From positions 372,001 to 436,000 of the forward strand of contig JAHBBC010000006.1 of assembly GCA_019915015.1 (NCBI GenBank): a stretch of 64,000 nucleotides of DNA, read 5' to 3'. Of the stretch, positions 23,901 through 36,251 are shown in pieces (positions within the stretch are counted from its first letter, which is position 1; every line of letters starts with the position of its first letter). The stretch comes from Auriscalpium vulgare. Lineage: Eukaryota > Basidiomycota > Agaricomycetes > Russulales > Auriscalpiaceae. Under the pieces are notes generated by a model that did no database searches, was not told the origin of the DNA, and saw nothing but the letters and a program-made list of their open reading frames with translations. Both the position numbers and the translations under genes were made by a program.

Positions 23901-26900
23901 AACACATGCCGAGATGATGCGAAGGTGGCTCACGCCGACCTCAATGCTGACAGGCATCCGCATGTGATGAGAATGTCTCATCGTGATCTCATCAAATTGA
24001 TCGCATTGCTCCTGCTCAAGGCTCGCTGCGAAGATCGATTTTCAGCCCTTTTATTCAGATAAGGAAAACGAGAATTGCTTACTAGCATAGACCAACGGCG
24101 CAGCACAAGTGGCAGGTACGTATTGGAGCAGCTCCTCGATGGAAGAACATGCCCGGACTTCGTTGGACAGGTGCATGCCTGTCAACGAGTCGTTAAGATT
24201 TGCCAGGCTGATAAACAGGTGCAACTTACCAGACGTGATGTTATACAGCCGGCGCAGATATTTGTGGGCGGCGGCGTTGGGATTCAGAATGTAGGCTGTT
24301 TCAAAGCGACTCCGGATATCCGACGGGATCATCTCGATGCAGTACTTCAACCATTGTATAGGAACCTGGGAGGTTACTGAGAAGGACGTCCAGTCGAAAA
24401 TGATATCGAACGCGCGGTCCAGATATGCAGCTGATGTTAATGTCTGACATTCGATGTTAAGACGGCTCACAAGACAATGCATAAGAGGTACTCGCCTTGA
24501 ACATGTGATACAAGAGCAACTCAATATCAAGTGTCTCGACGTCGATCTTCGAAACAAACAAGACAAAGACAGCTGGCTCGTCCTAAGGACCGAAAACATC
24601 TGTAAGACCCGTCACCCGGGCTACTCGGCGATGAGACATACCTTCCCGGTGAACGTTTCCACGAAGATCTCGCGGACAGGGCTCACATTCCGATGATGAT
24701 ACCGCGATATAAGATCCAGGTAGTCTCGATGCTGAGAGCTGGGAATCGAGGAAACGCGAGGTATCTCGACAGGCTGGCCGAGTTCAACCAGAGCGCCGCA
24801 GAGAGCTGTCCATGCCCGTTTGCCATTGATCGCAGTAGCGTCTCCCTCTGCTGACGGTTTGGACAAGCTCAGAAGCTCCTTACCCACCTTATCTGCATTC
24901 TTGGCGAAGAACCGATGGAGGACGAGAGTATCTGTGTCGTCATAGGTCATCCCAACCCACTCGTCGTGCTCGTCCTCGGGGGCGCGAGGTTCGAATTTCT
25001 GAGGCGCACATTCAATGCTTTTTCTGGACGACTGAAGGGCTCCAACTTACGTTCAATTCGCTCAAGAAGCGGGTGACGTTAACAATCTTCTCCTCAAGGA
25101 ACGGGTTAAGGATAGACATGTGCGCTTCCTTGCCGAAGAAGATGTTGTTTGCCAGATTCTGGATAATCTTCGCAATCATCATTAACCCTTTGCGCATGGC
25201 CATGACGTCCTCCTTCGCGATTTCGACGTCGACTATGTCTGGAGCCACGATGGCGGGGGAAATGAAGCTTGCGGCGGTCTATCAGACTTGTAACAAGAGG
25301 TGGGAAACATGATCAGACATACCGAAGGAAGATAAACGCGCCGAGGGCGGCAAACTTGGCTTCGGGCCAAACCTCGTTTCTGAGCCAGACGTCAACTTAA
25401 GAGAGCATTCCGAACGTCACCATGATGCTTACACGGCCTTCCCGATATGTGCACAAAGCTCGCGGAACATACTGCACGCAACGTAAGAGCACGAACAGGA
25501 GGTAACGACGAAAACTCACGTGGGAAGCGCAGGTAAAGACGAGGAGATGATCTCGAGGAAGGATGACGCAACGAGTTCAACGTTCTCCTTGTTCTGCTCG
25601 ATTTCCTCCTGCGACACCTTCGCAGGATCCAGAATGTACCCATGGCCGGGGGGAATCGAAGTCATGGTCTTGATCAGCGGGACTATGAGGCTGCGCAGGT
25701 ACTGGTAGCCATGTATGCGGGCGAAGGCAGAGAGCAACCGCGTGCACGTCGAATTCCCTCGGAATAGTTCTGCCTCGTTATCTGTAAAAAGTAACGTTAG
25801 GTCCGCGGTATGCAGGTAAGCTGCAAGGCTTACCAGTCCGCGCGACTTCACGGTCAATGAGAGTCTTCATCAGGGTCATGAGAGACTCGCGCGTGTCGAA
25901 GACATTCAACAAGACGGGGATAATAACATCGACGTCGGATGTAGGGCAGATCTCGCAAATCGCCAATGCCAGGGTGATCTAAAATGCATTCAGTCGGATC
26001 TCAAGAAGAAATAGGATGCCGCTTACGTCAGGGCCCTTAACCAACTGGGAGAGGCAGAGAGAGGTCAGCGCCGAAGGTGGTTCACAAAACAAAGACGTGG
26101 ACGAACCTCACACAGCCGACTCCGACCAGCCGTCGCCGTAGTATCTGGCGTGTCAAACTTCGCACCTTGTCCCATGACGCGCGCAAACACATGAGCGAAA
26201 ATGACTCGCTGTCGAAGATCCGAGTCGTAGGCCATCGCCAAACTGTGCTTCACGCCGCTCTCCGTGTTCGCGCTGATGAGGCGCGAGAGCGCCTCGATGA
26301 CCAGCTCCTGCAGTTCCGCGATCTGCTGCGACGAGCGTGTGGGCTGCTGACGAATATGTCAGTCGCAGAATAGCATTGCAAATGGCCTGAAATGATCACC
26401 GAAGACAGTGCAGAGATTTCAGATTCACCGTCACTGGTGACCTGCACACAGTTAGCTCCTCAAGCTTGTTGTAACAAGAGCATCGAACACGGACAGTGCG
26501 ATCGAACGACAGGACCCGCAAGATCAAGTTGGAATAGCGGATGAACAGCCGATTGACGACATGGCCCGCCTCGTCACCGCTAGAATTATCGAGCGAGCGC
26601 AGCGGCAGCCGATCAAGGAAATGAACAGCAGCACGCAGGCTCGCGACATTCAGCTCGTGCTGCAAGCGCGATTCTTCGGTATCACCCCCCTACATTGCAT
26701 TCAGTCAGTCACATGAACACGCACAGTGCGAGAGCAGGCTTACAGCGGGCTTCTGGATCCAGCCCAAGACGATGTTCAGTATGTGCTGCCGAACGGTGCT
26801 CGTGCTGTCTGTCCGTCGCGCGAGCATGTCCGGCCGCGTGAAAACGCTGTCGCACAGTGCGCAGAACTTGATGCGGATGCGATGGGACGCGGGCTCATTG

Positions 26901-29900
26901 AATCGATTGATGAAGCCGGCGAGGGCATGCAGTGTTGGGGTCATCTCGATCGTGAGCACGTCGTCCTGGGCTTGGGCGTTTTCAATGAGCAGCTTCAAGA
27001 CGACGAAGCACTACAGCAGCGTGTTAAGAATGCAGGCCCCAACGGTCGCGACACAAGCATACCTGGTCGAGGAAGATCGCGAAGTGATCTGACCACGCGA
27101 GATCGCTCTTCGTCGTGACGTCCTGGATCACCCTGTGCACCGTCAGCACCCGCATACACCCGACTGGATACTACATACTGATCAAGATGCTTCATCAGCT
27201 TCCCATACAGCCGAGGGCTGAGCTCGCTGCCCAGAGCCTCCTTCGAGATCTCGCGGGCCATGACGGAGTCCGACACCAGCAAGTCGATGAGGAACATGAT
27301 GAAGTTCGTGATCAGCTCCTGCGGGTCCTTCAACACGCGCATGGAGTCGGGCAGCAGCTCAGCGGGGATGACGCGCTGTAGCGCGGACGGATCGTGCTCC
27401 TCTTCGAGCAGACAGGACGCGCCGCACGCCGCGAGGAAGAGCGTCAAATTTTGCCATTGATGTTGCTGCTCCTGCGTTTCTTTAGGAATTCCTCTATAGT
27501 CAAGTTCACAACGGCGTACCTCCGCGGTGAGCGACCTGTCGCCAACAGGGACCTGCGCGTCGGAGGTGACTGAATCTGACGGGCCGCGGATAACCACCTC
27601 CGTCAGTGCACACCACCTGTAGTAGCACTCTTCCCAAACTGCAATGAACCCGGGATGCGGGTGCGCGAGCGTGCGGAATAGCCTCCGCACCTTCTTCTGC
27701 CACGCAACGCGGCCTGTTCACGTTCGCGGTCAGTCAGACAACTCACACCAGTGCAGGGCGGCGCACCTGTCAGCACCGCTTTCGGATCACCGATCTGCTC
27801 AAAGATAGCATGGCGGCTGATGCGCAGCTCCTCGTTCAGAGTGAGCATGAATGGGACGCCGGGCTGCCGTTCCGCGATGGCGATATTACGCAGGCAGAGC
27901 GCCGAGAGACGGGAGACGGCGGTGTCAGCCGAAGTGAGCGAGACGGCGCAAGCCAATTCCAGAAGTGCCAGCGCAGGCACGCGCTCCGGAGCCATTTGCA
28001 GTTGCCTGACGATGCTGTCGGTCTGCGCGAGTCAAGGTGAGCCTCGCCAATCACGCTGATCAACAGATGCCCACGCACCGGTGCCTCCTGAATATACGTC
28101 AGGGTGAATGCGTGTCCAATTTCAGCCCACATCCTCTGGCGTTCCAGTTCCAAGCGAGAGTTCAGCAGCGCGTTTGCGATTGTCCGAATTGCGGCGGGCC
28201 TGCAACGAAAGGCCAGTCAGCTACGCAGTTCAACTGTGATGAAGACGGTGTACTCAACGTTACACTCAGCTTCCACGGGCCGGCTGTTGCATACAGCGGG
28301 TCCGACGGCCGCAGCGCGTCGAGCTGCACGCCGACATGACTCAGCGCGAGCGCGATCGAGTACTGCACGCTCGCGTCCGTCTGCTGCTCCCACACACTCA
28401 GCGCCATGGGCATCCACTCCTCCATCTCCGACTGCGTGAGGCCCGTGAAACTCCATTCGAGGTTCGAACGCCACAGGTGCAAGATGCCAATGAGCATAAG
28501 CTCGCGGTCCGACACCGACTCGGCGGTGAAGCGCTTCGCCTTCGGGCGCAGCGAGGCGCGCTTAAGCGTGCCCGAATCGTCGACCTCGTTTCGCCGGACG
28601 CCCCCAAACTGATAGAACGGCACAATCAGCAGGACATATGCTACTGCGGGACAGGACTTACCTTGAAGATATTCCGGAAGCGTCCCGCCAGCTGCTCAAA
28701 CAGCGGAAATATTGACGGCTGCCATGAAATCGAGCGAGCCTGCAAACAATAGAGCAGCTAGATCACCATATGCCCATCATGCAAAACTGACGAGGCGCAC
28801 CTCCACACTGAGCGTCACGCACGCCTTGATGGCCACGAGCTTCACGGCATCCGAGCGCTCTGGCTCCAGACACGTACGGAACAGCGGCATAATCTCCTCG
28901 CGGGGCGAAAAGCGGTAAAGCGCGACCAACGCGTCTGCGAACATGGCGACGTCGATCTCGTCTGGCGAGTCCCAAAACGGCTTCTGCTTCTCAAACTTGA
29001 CGAGTATCGCCTTGGGAAGATCGTCAGTGTCGTCTGGATACGGAGAGAGGGGCGGCAGCTACCCGTATCTCGTGCACGATGTCCGAGGCCATTGACCGAA
29101 GGGGCAGGTCGCCTTCTGGCCGCGCGCGCGCGGCACCTCGGCACAGGTCCAACACGCAGACTATTGAAACGTCCCGGAGCTTCGAAGTGGCAACAGCGCC
29201 CTTCAGCAGCTGGTTAATGAACTGCGCGGAACATGAGGTCAGCGCGCATATACGCGCAAGGGCGAATATCTCGTACCCTTTGAAGATTGCTCTTCGTCGC
29301 CGCCTGCCCACGGCTCGTCACTTGGAAGTCGGTGCGTGTCCGCTCGACGGAGATCGTTGCCAGCACAGCCAGAGTGGGCCAGAGCGCTCTCGCGCTCGAT
29401 GACTCCGCCGACTCCAAAAGGATATCGAACACCCGTTCCGGTGCGCCTTCCAGGCGACGATGGGAGCGCAGCGCATCGTTGTACTCGTCTGGGAAGAGGT
29501 CGATCCAGTTCCAGACGGCGGTTCGCAACGGGATGGCAACGGCGACCTTCGCCTCCGACTTCATGTTGACGAGTAGCGACGAGCACTCTGTCGGCGAAGG
29601 GGCTCGTGGGACGCGCGGGATGAGGCTCAAGTCGGACACACATACCTTGGAGGATCTGGATGAGCCGCCCGCGGTCGAGCGCGCTGTGCTTCATCAGGCT
29701 GAGATCGACGATGTCTGGGTTGTCCTCCGCGGAGCCCGCGAGGTAGCGGATCTTGTGCTGGATGCGCTGGAGAACGACGGACCAGTTAGAGGCAGACAGG
29801 TGGTAAATTATCCGCCCGGCGAATTTGAGGATAAGCGCGTTGAGGGAAAAGTGCGACTTGGCAAGGACCTTGTGCGTCTTCTCGAACTTCATGTTGAGCT

Positions 29901-30929
29901 GCGGGATGGGCGCGACGGAGAGCGTGCTACCCATCCCTGAGAGCACTGAAGGCGAGGAGATACCAGACGGTCGCTGGGATTTCGGGAGTTTAGTGTCGGT
30001 CTCGAAACCAATGATGCCCTCTGCAAACAACTCTGGTGGAGGGCCGGGGGCGTCGTCAACCTCTATTGACTCAAAGTCGTGAAACGTTGCCTCAAACGAG
30101 AGATTGGCGGACGACATGAGGCGGCCTTCTGGAGGGGCGGTCTGCCGAAGGAAGACGACCATGAGGCTGAGAATATACTTGGCACAGTTCTCGTCCAGCG
30201 GTGGAGGCTCAGTGAACCCTGGCGGAGTCGATAGCTGCTCTGTCGTTTGCCGGCCCTTCTTGTTGGCGCGCCCGCCTGCTGCAGGCGAACTGGGAACAGT
30301 CCCGCTCGTTGACGCCTTGCTGCGCCCATTGCGTGAAGCGGCACGCGCTTCGTCGGCGTAGCGATGCCATCGGGAAGCCATGCAGACGGAAAGAACCTTG
30401 AGGATGAACAGTTGTGACTGCAGAACGTCGATACTCCGTATGGCATTTGCGTCCGTATGCTGAAGCGGGCGCCCGTGCGCGTGAGCACACGAGGGTCCCG
30501 GAAGGCGGCAGGGACGCACCTTGGCTAGTTTGTCCAACAGTTCCGTCAGCGCGTAGCCGATGATGTCCAACGAGTCCCGCGACATCTCAACAAGACATTG
30601 AACTGTCTCAATAACTGCCCCGTCGCCCTCGACAGTTTGCAGGTCTACACCAGAGTGCAGGGGTAGCTAGGGAGGACGGCGTCAACGGGGGTGTGTGGCA
30701 GACGATTGATACGGACCTTGGCCTTGAGTCGATTGACGAGAACAGAGATGATTTTTTGCTGGTGGGTCGCGCCAGGAGCGATGGATGATGCATACATCGA
30801 CGGGCCTTGTGTAGAGGAGCCCAGGAAGGTGTGTTGTGAGTCGTTGCTGCGATGATTACGGACGTTGTTCGTGTGTGAAGACGACGACATGGGGCCAGCA
30901 GAGGCGGATGGACGACGGGTTGGAGGCAT
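20925..30929 (-). CDS. IRA2: Neurofibromin/IRA-type Ras GTPase-activating protein
   Basis: A very large gene, roughly 2,700 residues in ~35 short-intron exons. I resolved some exons (30929-30717, 30666-30520, last exon ending 20925) but not all. The N-terminus reads [14 protein letters not shown], then [13 protein letters not shown] and LPLHSGVDL, as expected for the neurofibromin start. The RasGAP domain lies about 26000-25000, with the arginine finger in [13 protein letters not shown] (Arg codon 25761-25759) and [17 protein letters not shown] split by an intron. Downstream, about 24950-23650, is the Sec14/PH-like segment ([37 protein letters not shown]). A long HEAT-like C-terminus follows. 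Such proteins speed GTP hydrolysis on Ras and damp cAMP/MAPK signalling. The stretch is intron-dense with no stops inside the exons checked. Confidence 0.85.
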
Positions 30930-31850
30930 TGAGGGCAACGCGTATTACTGAGCCTAAGCGATGACTATATATGTTCTGCTTCCGACCGCGATCAATCTAG
31001 CCTGGAACGGCGTCAATGAACGAACGCGGGCAATCCAGCCAAGAAGAAGGAGAGGGATAGAGGGGGGATAGAAGGGATGCGGGAGAGGGAAGGATGGAAA
31101 GAGACGAGCACGCTGTCGACGGCAGCGTCCAGCGATGTCGCACACCGTCGACTCGGACGCGCGACTTTCTGCTGCCCCGACGCCCTTACGTAAGTTTATT
31201 AAGGCCCCCAGGCATATTTCTCCCACGGTGCTGCCTGCGCTGATGCATATGCAGATGCACCAATATGTTTCTCGTATGTACATTTTCTGCCTCGTGAACT
31301 TCAGAAAACAATCCTAGTACTTACTTCGTAAGTATGTAGAACGGCGATGCACTGGGAAGCTGCCGAGTTTGAGTTGTGATTCGCAAAGTGGACTTCGAGG
31401 CGGCAATTGAGTGGGCCACAAACTTGATTTATCGGGAAACCCAGGAGACCGTATGTGTTTACGGGAATTGTGATGCTCGACGACATGCTGCCGGAGCAGC
31501 GATGCTCCCTGTACCCGAACGGTTGTAGTTGACTTATGTCTTTTTGTAGACCGACGTGCGGATATTTTACGTGCGGGAACTGACAGCTTATGTCGTAGGC
31601 TGCGCGGGCATTCTGATGGTCGAATGATGTCGACGTCTGATCGCAGGGGCGCGACGCGTCAGTCACGTGTGCGCGGCAGTCTACCAAAAGGGAGCATTTT
31701 TCCAAGTCGTCCGTGGCCATTTCTCGGAGACAGCTCGCCTTTTATCTGCTAGCTTTGAATAGGATATACCCGCGCTCTGCACAAGGTAAAGCCGAAGGGG
31801 GTAAACTCGCTGGCTCAGGGCAACCGTGGTGTAGCTTATTAGACAGAGAC
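30930..31850. other. RasGAP promoter region, no gene recognised
   Basis: Contains the presumed promoter of the leftward RasGAP gene and a region around 31300-31720 with a minus-strand ORF that has no family motif. Confidence 0.4.
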
Positions 31851-32281
31851 ATGCCTCTGTCTGCGTGCTATGAGTCTAAGTATACAGGATATCAGGCCAA
31901 GGTACCGTTGCCAATTGTGCATTTATTTTGGTATGGAAATGAGCGCCTGCGCACTTGGTTGGATAAGGCACAGGCTGAGTGCGGACCCACATGGACCCAC
32001 AGAAGCATCTTCAACACAAAAGCAACTTCCCTGACGACTTTAATCGGCCATGTCGACGGTGCGTTCTCACAAGACTTTCATTATCGTGGAAAATGGCCAT
32101 ATCTTGCAAGCCCAAACCCAGGCTTGATGATCGTGTAGGTTTCTCTTGATTCAATTTCTGATGATGCTATAATATTTGATCCACTCAATCCACTAATAGG
32201 GTTCCTGACATGTCGCCGTGGACTTTCTGCGAACCTCGTGGTTTCTCCAGATGTGTTTGGGACGATCCGCTGAGTTCATAA
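31851..32281 (+). CDS. Possible small unrecognised protein
   Basis: Two-exon model 31851..32134 and 32200..32281 (121 residues) joined by a GTAGGT...AATAG intron of 65 nt in frame. The product begins MPLSACYESKYTGY, is rich in Trp and aromatics (IVHLFWYGNERLRTWLDK; KWPYLASPNPGLMIV; SPWTFCEPRGFSRC) and has an even spread of Cys. The frame is open upstream without an ATG, so it could be the 3' end of a larger or decayed gene. No family recognised. Confidence 0.35.
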
Positions 32282-32329
32282 AAGAATTGCGATAGCCACT
32301 AACTCCGCCTTCCGTACTCCGCAGCGCAA

Positions 32330-32694
32330 ATAGTGACCACGCTGCGCCCGGCTCCCTCTCCTCGCGCTCAACTTCAGAGCGCCCTCACCGACTCTTCTTC
32401 CCTGAACGTTGACAATCATCGCCGCCGTCCCAGCTCTATCGACCCTCCTTTGATTTTCACCGCTTCTCCTCTCCGTCCGTTGTTCATCTCCACCTTTCTC
32501 CGCTGTCGAAACGTCTCCCTGTTCGATTTGCTGTGCCTAACCGTCACTCACTATCGCTCTTGCATCGTTCTCCGTTTATCCCTCATCGCAACTTCGTTTT
32601 CTTCCCATCGCTGTCGCCTGCTTCGTATTTAAAAATCGAAAAACTCAACAACAAAGCCAACAGTCCAATTCTGTATTACCCTTCCTTCATCGCC
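32330..32694 (+). promoter_or_regulatory. Pyrimidine-rich promoter/5' leader of the RRM gene
   Basis: Strong plus-strand C/T bias (long CTCCTCTCC- and TTCTCC-type runs) just upstream of the ATG at 32695. CT-rich tracts often precede transcription starts of highly expressed fungal genes. No upstream ATG was seen in the last 300 bases. Confidence 0.45.
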
Positions 32695-35651
32695 ATGTCG
32701 CGCCCCGATATCCAAGACTACGACTATCCTCCTGGGATCATACCCCGAAATAACATCGACCGCGACGTAGGACACCGCAGACTCCCTTCCGCTACACTCA
32801 ACGGTCTCCCGACCCACGATCGCGCGCTACCTGCCGGGCCAAACTATCAGGTATACGGCGTTCCCGCGTTCCCTTCGACGCATTCAGCGTCGTCCCGATC
32901 ACTTGGAATGCATGACAAGGAGTTTGGCTACGGTCCCGGCGACGGCTGGGTAATGGCATCCAACAACGCAAACAGACGTACATCGTCCGCCGCTACATCC
33001 CAACTTCAGTCGTTCAACCACCTTCATCCCTCTCCTCTTCCTCCCTCCCATCAGCCCGCCGCGCACCCTCCTCCCGCCTCCAACGGACACGCCAGCGGCC
33101 TTCCACTCGACAACAGCTCGAGCAATCGGCGCGGCCTTTATCTACAACCTACCTACAAGGAGCGCGGCCCCTTGACCTCGCCAAGCCAGCCGTCGTTCAA
33201 CTACGCACCGCTCGCCGCCCCTTCAGCCTCTTCCTCATCGCGCTCTACACTCTGGTGGGGCGAGCTCGAACCCTGGATGGACGAAGAATACGCCAAGCAG
33301 GTCTGCAACCTCATGGGCTGGGACCCCGTCAGCGTCAAGGTCCCGCACCCCGCGCCCGACCCTGTGACTGGTCAACAAGCCAACAACCCCGGCTACTGCT
33401 TCCTTACATTCCCTACCCCCTCGCACGCCGCCTCGGTCCTTACCCAGATCAATACCGCCGGCAGCGGGACGCCCATTACTATGCCGAACTCGACCAAGCC
33501 GTTCCTGCTCAACTGGGCATCGTCCACGCCCATCCCGCCGTCCTTGTCCCCGCCGGGTGCGACATCGCAACAACAGCAGTTTCCCAAGGAGTATAGCATC
33601 TTCGTCGGCGACCTCGCACCCGAGGCGTCCAACTCCGACCTCGTTGCCGTCTTCCGCAACCCCGTGCTCGGCCTGCGCAACGATCGAGAGCCGAAATTCA
33701 TCCGCCCTTTCCTGAGCTGCAAGAGCGCGAAGATCATGCTCGACCCAGTAACAGGCGTGTCCCGTGGTTATGGTTTCGTGAGGTGCGTTTCGCCATCCCG
33801 TCGCATACCTCCTTTGCTCATCCCTCTTATCTCAGGTTTACGGACGAATCCGATCAACAGAGAGCCTTGATTGAGATGCATGGACTTTACTGCCTCTCGA
33901 GACCAAGTATGTTTCATCGTGATTTTCGTCGCCTCGGTTACTGACCCACCGTCTCAGTGCGCATCTCTCCCGCCACCGCGAAATACAAGCCGCCGCCTTC
34001 CCTAGACCTTCCTCAGGTCCAGATGCCGCCTCCTGTTGGGACGCCCGCCGCCATGGAGGACAAGTTCCAGACGACCACCGTCGCCCTACCACTGCCACCG
34101 CGCACGAAGAGCGTGTCCTCTCCCATCGCAGGCAGCCAGGTCCTCGGCGCAGGCTCGTCAAACTCCATCAGCAGCTCGGGAGTCTCATCCTCCTCGTCCG
34201 CCTCGTCCCTCTCAGCCCCGTCTCTGAGCTCCGGCCCCAGCACCAGCGGCTCCGGGTCCACTCTGGCCACGGCGGGCTCCGAAGACATGTCCCACCTGTC
34301 GCAGTCGGCGATGACGCAGCTCGCGCAGTTTGCCAACGGCAATGCGAAGCCGTCGTCGTCGTCGACTCCGGTCTCGATTACCGGGCCCTTTGCGAACCCG
34401 CAAGATCAGACGACGAGGCACAATGCCCTCGAGGAGTCGTGGAAGCACCAGGCCCAGGCCCGCGCCATCTTGAGCAACCTCATCGGTCCAAACGGGGAGC
34501 AACTCACGTCGACCGATCCATACAACACCACTGTCTTTGTCGGCGGATTGTCCCCCCTGATCTCTGAGGAGACGCTCAGGACGTTCTTTGCGCCCTTCGG
34601 TGAAATTCACTACGTTCGTCGTCCTCACCATACCTTTTCCGCGTTATCTGATTTAACTTCACGTTCCAGGTCAAAGTCCCGGTTGGAAAGCACTGCGGCT
34701 TCGTGCAGTTCGTCCGGAAGGCCGATGCGGAGCGCGCTATCGAGAAAATGCAGGGCTTCCCTATCGGCGGGAGCAGGATTCGCCTCAGCTGGGGCCGCAG
34801 CCAATGTTCGTCCCATGTTATCCGTCCACTCGACATTGCAGATTCTGATCCCATCTGCAGATAAAGCAGCTCAGGCAGCTGCTCAGGCGGCACAGGCGGC
34901 TGCGCTGCAGGCTTCTGTCCCAGGCCCTTCGACTGGTCCGCGCCTGCAGCAGCCACTCTCCGCAGAGCAGGCGATCCAGCTCCTGCAAAAGTTTGGCTAC
35001 GTGGCGCCGGGGACCGGTCAAAGTGGTCCAAGCATGGAAGCCCTGGGGCAATTGGCGATCGACGAAGATGGTCTTCGCAGCCTGCTAGCGGCTGCCCAAG
35101 GCGACAGCGGTGCGCCTGTGCCGTCCTTCGAGGCGTTCTCGCAGGGATCCTTCGCCACCGGCGCCGGTAGCGGGTCCTCGGCCGACCTGCGCACACCTCG
35201 CTCGCACCTCTCCTCGACGTTCTCGCCGTTCTCCCCTGACCCGAACATGTTCGAGGAAAATCGAGCAAGGGATCCGGCCCTGCAGCCGAAATTAGAGATG
35301 GTCCACGCTGTGAGGAACTACGCCCCTGGTTTCGGTCCCATCGTCGGGCACGAAGGGGGGAGCGGCAAGACCTCGCCTCCGCCGCCGCCGCAGCACAGCG
35401 CGCGCCCGCCGAGCGTGTCGCAGCGGTACAGCTACCACCTCGAGCATCAGGGCGTGCCGTTCTCCAAGCCCCCGCTCACCACCCCGATCTCGCGGCCGCC
35501 GTCGTCCTCGAAGCGCACGTCCCCTCGCCGCGAGTACTTCCATGAGCAGGACACCATCCAGGATCTGAACGGTACACTCGCCAGCCTCGACTTGGACCAC
35601 GCCCACCCGGCGTCCGCGTGGCACAACAGCCGTGATGTCAGCCGTCAGTAG
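32695..35651 (+). CDS. csx1: Three-RRM RNA-binding protein, Nam8/Ngr1/Csx1 type
   Basis: Exons 32695..33782, 33836..33906, 33958..34613, 34670..34805, 34861..35651; 913 residues, in frame throughout. RRM1 (~185-280) begins TLWWGELEPWMDEEYAKQ. RRM2 (~300-395) begins SIFVGDLAPEASNSDL and has the RNP1 segment SRGYGFVRF. RRM3 (~576-650) has NTTVFVGGLSPLISEETL, CGFVQFVRKADAERAI and IRLSWGRSQ. RRM1-RRM2 close together, a long Ser-rich linker and then RRM3 is the layout of Nam8/Ngr1 in yeast and Csx1 in fission yeast, TIA-1-like proteins that control mRNA stability or 5' splice-site use. An AAQAAAQAAQAAALQA stretch follows RRM3 and the N- and C-termini are disordered. Which paralogue group it belongs to cannot be settled by eye. 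Confidence 0.88.
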
Positions 35652-36251
35652 AACTGCACAAACCAACAAACCATCGCCTGTACGCTTCAATCTAATCTGT
35701 CATAATTTTTGTCTCTCCATCTCGCTTTGAAGTTTTCTCTTGCTTTGGATGATATGCGTTCCGGCCTGTGTTCTTCATCCCCTTTCTGTTTGCTCCAGTC
35801 TCTTTGTCATTCGCTTTCCTCACAAGGAGGGAGCCCCCGATGAATACACACGATAGATACATCATTTGTGTCGCCGTGATATTCTTCCTTTTTCGCCGCT
35901 GCCGCTGTCATACATCCTATGCAGAGTCTCTTCTTGTCCGCTTGCATCTTTGTTGCAAATGTTCGGTTATCACCCACTCTCTGCCTGCTTTCCTCCACTC
36001 TGTCGTCAATGTCTATCTCCGTTTGTCGTAGCTTCTTGTTTCGTGTTTTTCTCGTTGATAATGCAAAAGTCTTGGATATGCGCTCAGATCGGGCCGCGTC
36101 GGCATATGACTGAAACCGTCTAGGCCCGGTGTCTCGGATAAGGGGCGTTGCAGAAATGCTGGGTAGTAACAGGATAGATTGATGACGATGTGAGCTAGTT
36201 AGTAGTAGATACGAGTCTACGGATACTTTTGGGAGTATAGGTACAGTACGT
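35652..36251. other. Convergent intergenic region, no gene
   Basis: 600 bases between the stop of the RRM gene (+) and the stop of the polymerase gene (-), with T-rich 3'-UTR-like sequence. No ORF of note. Confidence 0.45.

Noticed and set aside
28037..30361. Several 100-217-codon plus-strand ORFs
   Set aside because: Antisense to the RasGAP exons, whose minus-strand frames carry the recognisable family sequence.
31301..31720. Minus-strand ORF containing AAYDISCQF, reminiscent of the YDIACQW motif of KDZ transposases
   Set aside because: Only this short stretch matches; the flanking residues do not follow the family and no other transposase motif is near.
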